NCBI RefSeq assembly: GCF_014490785.1
Contig: NZ_CP051488.1
Span: 1,364,001-1,428,000, forward strand
From: Kosakonia sp. SMBL-WEM22
GTDB lineage: Bacteria > Pseudomonadota > Gammaproteobacteria > Enterobacterales > Enterobacteriaceae
Length of the DNA: 64,000 nt
Direction: 5' to 3'
Shown here: positions 60,585 to 64,000 of the stretch, piece by piece
Numbering within the stretch: position 1 is the first letter of the stretch
Layout of the letters: each line of letters begins with the position of its first letter
Program-made: the position numbers and the translations under genes
Notes under the pieces: model-generated
What the model was told of the DNA's origin: nothing
The model's input: only the letters and a program-made list of their open reading frames with translations
Databases searched by the model: none

Positions 60585-61317
60585 CGAATTCGCTTATCTG
60601 CATAAGGCGTTTCGCCTGCGCGCGCTGGAGGAGGCCGATGCATGCAGCGTGGTGAGCGGCGAGATGCTTAACGCCGACATTTGCGCCGACGTGCTCGATA
60701 GGATCATGCCGCTAATTGGCGCACCGGATCGCGCCATCGCCGCGTCGCTGCTGGCAAAAAGGCTCTCCTTTCTGCTGACCGGAAACGTGCTCTATGGGAT
60801 GAGCGTGTTTGATAAAGGGCTGCATCTCTCCCTCGACGCCAGCCGTCTGGAGTATGCCCATGACAACGGCTTGTGGACCTCCTCCTTGCCCGCCGCGCTT
60901 ACCGTTAGCGGCTATGCACCCGGCGCGCGGGACGCGTGGCGCGAAAAGGTGGTCGGCGGGCTGTTTCGCGACGTTATCGCTCCGCTCTGGCACGCGCTTT
61001 CAGCGGTGAGCGGCCTGCCTGCGCAAATCCTTTGGGAGAACTGCGCGGTGCGGGTCTACTCGCTCTATGAAGGGCGCATGGAGGGGCTGAATGAGGCGCA
61101 GGCCGCGCGTCAGCAAGATGATTTCGCCTGGCTGATTGCTGAGGCCGACCCGGCGCTGTTCGGCCTGAACGGGAACCCGCTTAAGCGTTTTCGCCGCCCG
61201 GCGCAGCGCAATGGCGCTGGCGAGGCGGTTCGTTTTCGCCGCACCTGCTGTTTTTACTACAAAGCCTCACAGCCGGTGGAGTATTGCCTCAACTGCCCGC
61301 TCTGCCGGGTTAAGTAG
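60571..61317 (+). CDS. FhuF-like siderophore-iron reductase
   Basis: A 248-residue cytoplasmic [2Fe-2S] protein expected to reduce Fe(III) in the imported siderophore. The C-terminus has the FhuF cysteine pattern: RRTCCFYYKASQPVEYC followed by LNCPLC (CC-x11-C-x2-C). N-terminal residues about 40-200 match the FhuF body (VRVYSLYEGRMEG; GNPLKRFRRP). ATG 60571 has GGTGATCA upstream and overlaps the ATPase stop. Last gene of the uptake operon; reduction rather than hydrolysis suggests a hydroxamate ligand. Confidence 0.87.
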   Translation: MLNPDEFAYLHKAFRLRALEEADACSVVSGEMLNADICADVLDRIMPLIGAPDRAIAASLLAKRLSFLLTGNVLYGMSVFDKGLHLSLDASRLEYAHDNGLWTSSLPAALTVSGYAPGARDAWREKVVGGLFRDVIAPLWHALSAVSGLPAQILWENCAVRVYSLYEGRMEGLNEAQAARQQDDFAWLIAEADPALFGLNGNPLKRFRRPAQRNGAGEAVRFRRTCCFYYKASQPVEYCLNCPLCRVK

Positions 61318-61379
61318 GTGACAGCGTGGGCAGCGGTGATTATGGTAAAGCTTCCTGATAAATCGCCAACGGTCACGCC

Positions 61380-62141
61380 GTGAAACAGACATTTGCACTC
61401 GATTTCTCCCACCGCGCGTTGATCCCCTACGCCCATGACTACCGGCACGGGGAGCATGAGCCGTGGCATTCGCACCCCTGCGACCAGCTGATCCACACCC
61501 TGAGCGGCGTGATCCGCGTGGAGACGGAGCAGGGGATCTGGATCGTGCCGCCCGGACGCGGGGTGTGGATCCCGGCGCAGGTGGTGCACACGCTCTTTAT
61601 TGAGGGCGATGTGCAGGCGCGCGGGGTGTTTGTCGAGCCGCTGGCGAGGGCCGATTTACCGGTGGTGTGCCAGGTGGTGCGCGTCAACGATCTGCTGCGC
61701 GCCCTGATGGTCGAGGCGCTGCGGCTGGATGTGAGTTACCAGCCCGGCAGCCGCTCCGAGCGCATCTATGAGCTGATTCTGGATGAGATCCGGCTGATGA
61801 ATACGCTGCCGTTTTGCCTGCCGGAGCCGACCTCAGCGCGCTTAAAGCCTTTATGCGACGCGATACGGCAAACGCCGACGCAGGCGTGGACGCTGGAGCA
61901 CGCCGCGCGGCAGGTGAATATGAGCGGGCGTACGCTCGCGCGCCACTTCTATCAGCAGACCGGGTTGCAGTTTAGCGAGTGGGTGCGCCGCGCGCGGTTG
62001 CTGATCGCCCTGACGCGGCTGGCGAACGGCGAGCCGGTAACGCAGGTGGCGCTGGAGTGCGGCTATGCCACCCCCAGCGCCTTTAGCGCCATGTTTCGCC
62101 GGGTGATGGGTGTGCCGCCCGGCGACTACTTTACCCAGTGA
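61380..62141 (+). CDS. AraC family transcriptional regulator
   Basis: A 253-residue regulator with an N-terminal cupin (YRHGEHEPWHSHPCDQLIHT; VPPGRGVWIPAQVVHTLF) and a C-terminal double HTH (VNMSGRTLARHFYQQTGLQF; VTQVALECGYATPSAFSAMF). Start GTG 61380. It follows the siderophore operon on the same strand by 62 bases and might regulate it, although such cupin-AraC proteins also commonly control exporters next to them. Its end overlaps the convergent leuA by 11 bases. Confidence 0.88.
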   Translation: MKQTFALDFSHRALIPYAHDYRHGEHEPWHSHPCDQLIHTLSGVIRVETEQGIWIVPPGRGVWIPAQVVHTLFIEGDVQARGVFVEPLARADLPVVCQVVRVNDLLRALMVEALRLDVSYQPGSRSERIYELILDEIRLMNTLPFCLPEPTSARLKPLCDAIRQTPTQAWTLEHAARQVNMSGRTLARHFYQQTGLQFSEWVRRARLLIALTRLANGEPVTQVALECGYATPSAFSAMFRRVMGVPPGDYFTQ

Positions 62142-63801
62142 TAAAGGGCTGTGCGGCGTTAAGCACCGCCTGCAGTGAGGCGCGGGTGATATCGCTGTCG
62201 ATACTGACGCCCCATGCGCGCTCGCCGCGCGCGTTGGCGCAGCAGACATAGGCCACCGAGCGGCTGTCGCTGTGTTTGCCGAGCGTGTGTTCGTGGTAGC
62301 TCTCAATATTGATCTCAACGCGCAGGCTGCGGCAGAGCGCGGTTAACGCCGCCGAGAGAAAACCGTTGCCCGTCCCATCCAGCTTCAGCGTCTCGTTATG
62401 CCAGCGGATCTCCGCGTGCAGGATGGTGCGCTGCCCCGGCTGGTTGGTGCAGACATACTCAATTAACGCCAGCGGCGGCTGATCCACCAGGCCGTAGGTC
62501 TGGCGAAACAGATTCCAGATCGCCATTTGCGACATCTCTTTGCCCGCGCTGTCCGCCGCCTGCTGCACATGCCCGCTGAACGCCTGCTGAAGCTTACGCG
62601 GCAGCGCCAGGCCGTGGTTCTGCTCCAGCAGCCAGGCCGCGCCGCTCTTGCCCGACTGGCTGTTGACGCGAATAACCGCTTCGTAGCTACAGCCGATATC
62701 CGCCGGGTCGAGCGGCAGATAGGGCACCTGCCAGACGTCCGCCGTGCTGTTTTGCCGCGCGGCAAATCCTTTCTTAATCGCGTCCTGGTGCGAGCCGGAA
62801 AAGGCGGTAAACACCAGTTCACCGGCGTAGGGGTGGCGCGGCGCAACCGGCAACTGGTTACACTCTTCGACTACCTCTACCACCTTTTTCATCTGGCTAA
62901 ACTCAAGGCCCGGCGCGATGCCCTGGGTGTAGAGATTGAGCGCCAGCGTCACCAGATCGGCATTGCCGGTGCGCTCGCCGTTGCCAAACAGGCAGCCTTC
63001 AACCCGCTCTGCGCCTGCCAGCAGCGCCAATTCGGCGCTGGCAATGCCGGTGCCGCGATCGTTATGGGTATGTACGCTGATGCACACCTGCTCGCGGCGC
63101 GAGAAGTGACGGCAGAAGTGCTCAATCTGGTCGGCATAGACATTGGGCATGCTCACCTCAACGGTGGCCGGCAGGTTGATGATCATTGGCCGGGTTTCGT
63201 CCGGTTGCCAGACATCGGCCACCGCTTCGCAAATCGCCAGCGCGAACTCCGCTTCGGTAAAGCAGAAGGTTTCCGGCGAATACTGGAACACCCACTGCGT
63301 CTCTGGTGCGGCTTCGCACTGCGTGCGGATTTGCCGCGCCGCGTTGACCGCCAGCGTGACGATCTCCTCCTTGCTCTGGCGGAAAACCTGCTCGCGGAAC
63401 ACCGGCGCGGTAGCGTTGTAGAGATGTACGGTCGCGCGGCGCGCGCCCTGCAAGGATTCAAAGGTGCGGCGAATCAGATCGTCACGCGCCTGGGTTAACA
63501 CCTGAATGGTGACATCTTCAGGAATGCGTTGCTCCTCAATCAACTGGCGCACAAAGCTAAAGTCCGTTTGCGAGGCAGAGGGGAAGGCGACCTCAATCTC
63601 CTTAAAGCCGCACTCCAGCAAGAGATCCCAGAATTTTAGTTTGCGTGCCGCATCCATCGGCTCGGCAAGAGCCTGGTTGCCGTCGCGTAAATCCGTCGAC
63701 AGCCAGCGCGGCGCGTGGGTCAGCGTGTTATCCGGCCAGCGGCGATCGCGCAGCGGCAGTGGGGCATGGGGATGATATTTTTCAGCAGGGGTCGTTAACA
63801 T
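62131..63801 (-). CDS. leuA: 2-isopropylmalate synthase, type 2
   Basis: First committed enzyme of leucine synthesis, condensing acetyl-CoA with 2-oxoisovalerate. The 556-residue protein is of the longer actinobacterial/yeast type, not the ~523-residue E. coli type: it starts MLTTPAEKYHPHAPLPLRDR, has WLSTDLRDGNQALAEPM, metal ligands in SVHTHNDRGTGIA, FGNGERTGNADLV and the LeuA dimer domain at the C-terminus. ATG 63801 has GGAGAG upstream; the longer frame is rejected. Not in a leuABCD operon here. Whether a second LeuA exists elsewhere is unknown. Confidence 0.92.
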   Translation of the reverse strand: MLTTPAEKYHPHAPLPLRDRRWPDNTLTHAPRWLSTDLRDGNQALAEPMDAARKLKFWDLLLECGFKEIEVAFPSASQTDFSFVRQLIEEQRIPEDVTIQVLTQARDDLIRRTFESLQGARRATVHLYNATAPVFREQVFRQSKEEIVTLAVNAARQIRTQCEAAPETQWVFQYSPETFCFTEAEFALAICEAVADVWQPDETRPMIINLPATVEVSMPNVYADQIEHFCRHFSRREQVCISVHTHNDRGTGIASAELALLAGAERVEGCLFGNGERTGNADLVTLALNLYTQGIAPGLEFSQMKKVVEVVEECNQLPVAPRHPYAGELVFTAFSGSHQDAIKKGFAARQNSTADVWQVPYLPLDPADIGCSYEAVIRVNSQSGKSGAAWLLEQNHGLALPRKLQQAFSGHVQQAADSAGKEMSQMAIWNLFRQTYGLVDQPPLALIEYVCTNQPGQRTILHAEIRWHNETLKLDGTGNGFLSAALTALCRSLRVEINIESYHEHTLGKHSDSRSVAYVCCANARGERAWGVSIDSDITRASLQAVLNAAQPFITG

Positions 63802-63912
63802 TTTCGTCTCTCCACAGGGTGTGGTTTTAGTTTCCACACCGCAGCGGATGCGCGCGCCCGCGCAGCTGACAACCTGTTGCGTAAAAGTGACAACCCGCAG
63901 GGAAATGATCAC

Positions 63913-64000
63913 CTGATAAGGCCCGGTGCATTGCCCGATGGCGCTGCGCTTACCGGGCCTACGGGAGCGTTGGTCGGATAAGGCACGGTGCATTGCCCGA
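63913..64000. repeat. Variant REP elements at the right edge
   Basis: CTGATAAGGCCCGGTGCATT with GCCCGATGGCGCTGCGCTTA and CCGGGCCTAC form one variant REP palindrome (63913-63962). A second partial unit (GTCGGATAAGGCACGGTGCA) runs to the edge. Their core differs from the REPs elsewhere in the window. Confidence 0.7.

Noticed and set aside
1..64000. tRNA, rRNA, prophage or insertion-sequence transposase genes
   Set aside because: None were recognised on either strand; mobility signals are limited to REP-type repeats and the AT-rich left edge.

Overview
The window is chromosomal DNA from a member of the Enterobacteriaceae. The complete enterobactin locus (fepA, fes, ybdZ, entF, fepCGD, entS, fepB, entCEBAH, cstA, ybdD) is in the usual E. 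coli order. H-NS-family, YoaK, HcxA, MtnK and MtnA proteins and many REP elements of the enterobacterial type (core GCCGGATGGCG / CTTATCCGGCC) point the same way. GC content is high except in the first ~1.2 kb. The gene set (PL2 pectate lyase with a KdgM porin, mtnKA, type-2 leuA) suggests a plant-associated relative of Kosakonia, Enterobacter or Klebsiella; the genus is inferred and not proven.

Layout. 1-2.5 kb: an AT-rich accessory edge with a truncated acyltransferase, a small heat-shock protein behind a predicted FourU RNA thermometer, and small proteins. 2.5-6.2 kb: beta-glucoside uptake and hydrolysis (GH1 enzyme, PTS EIIBCA) behind a terminator-containing leader. 6.3-16 kb: an H-NS paralogue, an old-yellow-enzyme reductase, a pectin module (PL2 lyase, KdgM porin), regulators (LuxR-type, OmpR/CadC-type winged helix, EAL-HDOD), a nucleoside-recognition membrane protein and the 32-residue YoaK. 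16.4-37.8 kb: enterobactin synthesis, export, uptake and hydrolysis, with three divergent Fur-type promoters, then cstA-ybdD. entD and fepE, which accompany this locus in E. coli, are not seen. 37.8-47.2 kb: a broken SDR gene next to a REP-rich repeat, hcxA, a sugar-type ABC importer, a seven-repeat LVIVD beta-propeller protein, and divergent mtnK/mtnA. Predicted MetJ operators lie in both divergent promoters here, so I propose a methionine-regulated methylthioribose (MTR) uptake and catabolic locus. 47.3-50.9 kb: a Fur-box iron ABC trio without a receptor. 50.9-54.5 kb: an acyltransferase, a TPR protein and a lipoprotein sorbosone/PQQ-type dehydrogenase coupled to a DUF2231 membrane protein. 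54.6-61.3 kb: a self-contained siderophore uptake operon (receptor, binding protein, two permeases, ATPase, FhuF-like reductase), followed by an AraC regulator. 62.1-63.8 kb: type-2 2-isopropylmalate synthase.

The dominant theme is iron: three separate Fe-siderophore import systems, five Fur-type sites, one siderophore biosynthesis pathway, and two routes of iron release (Fes hydrolysis and FhuF-like reduction). The most novel-looking parts are the MetJ-linked ABC/LVIVD/mtnKA locus, the FourU thermometer, and a multi-hairpin REP-flanked repeat present in two copies, one of which abuts the broken end of a gene.
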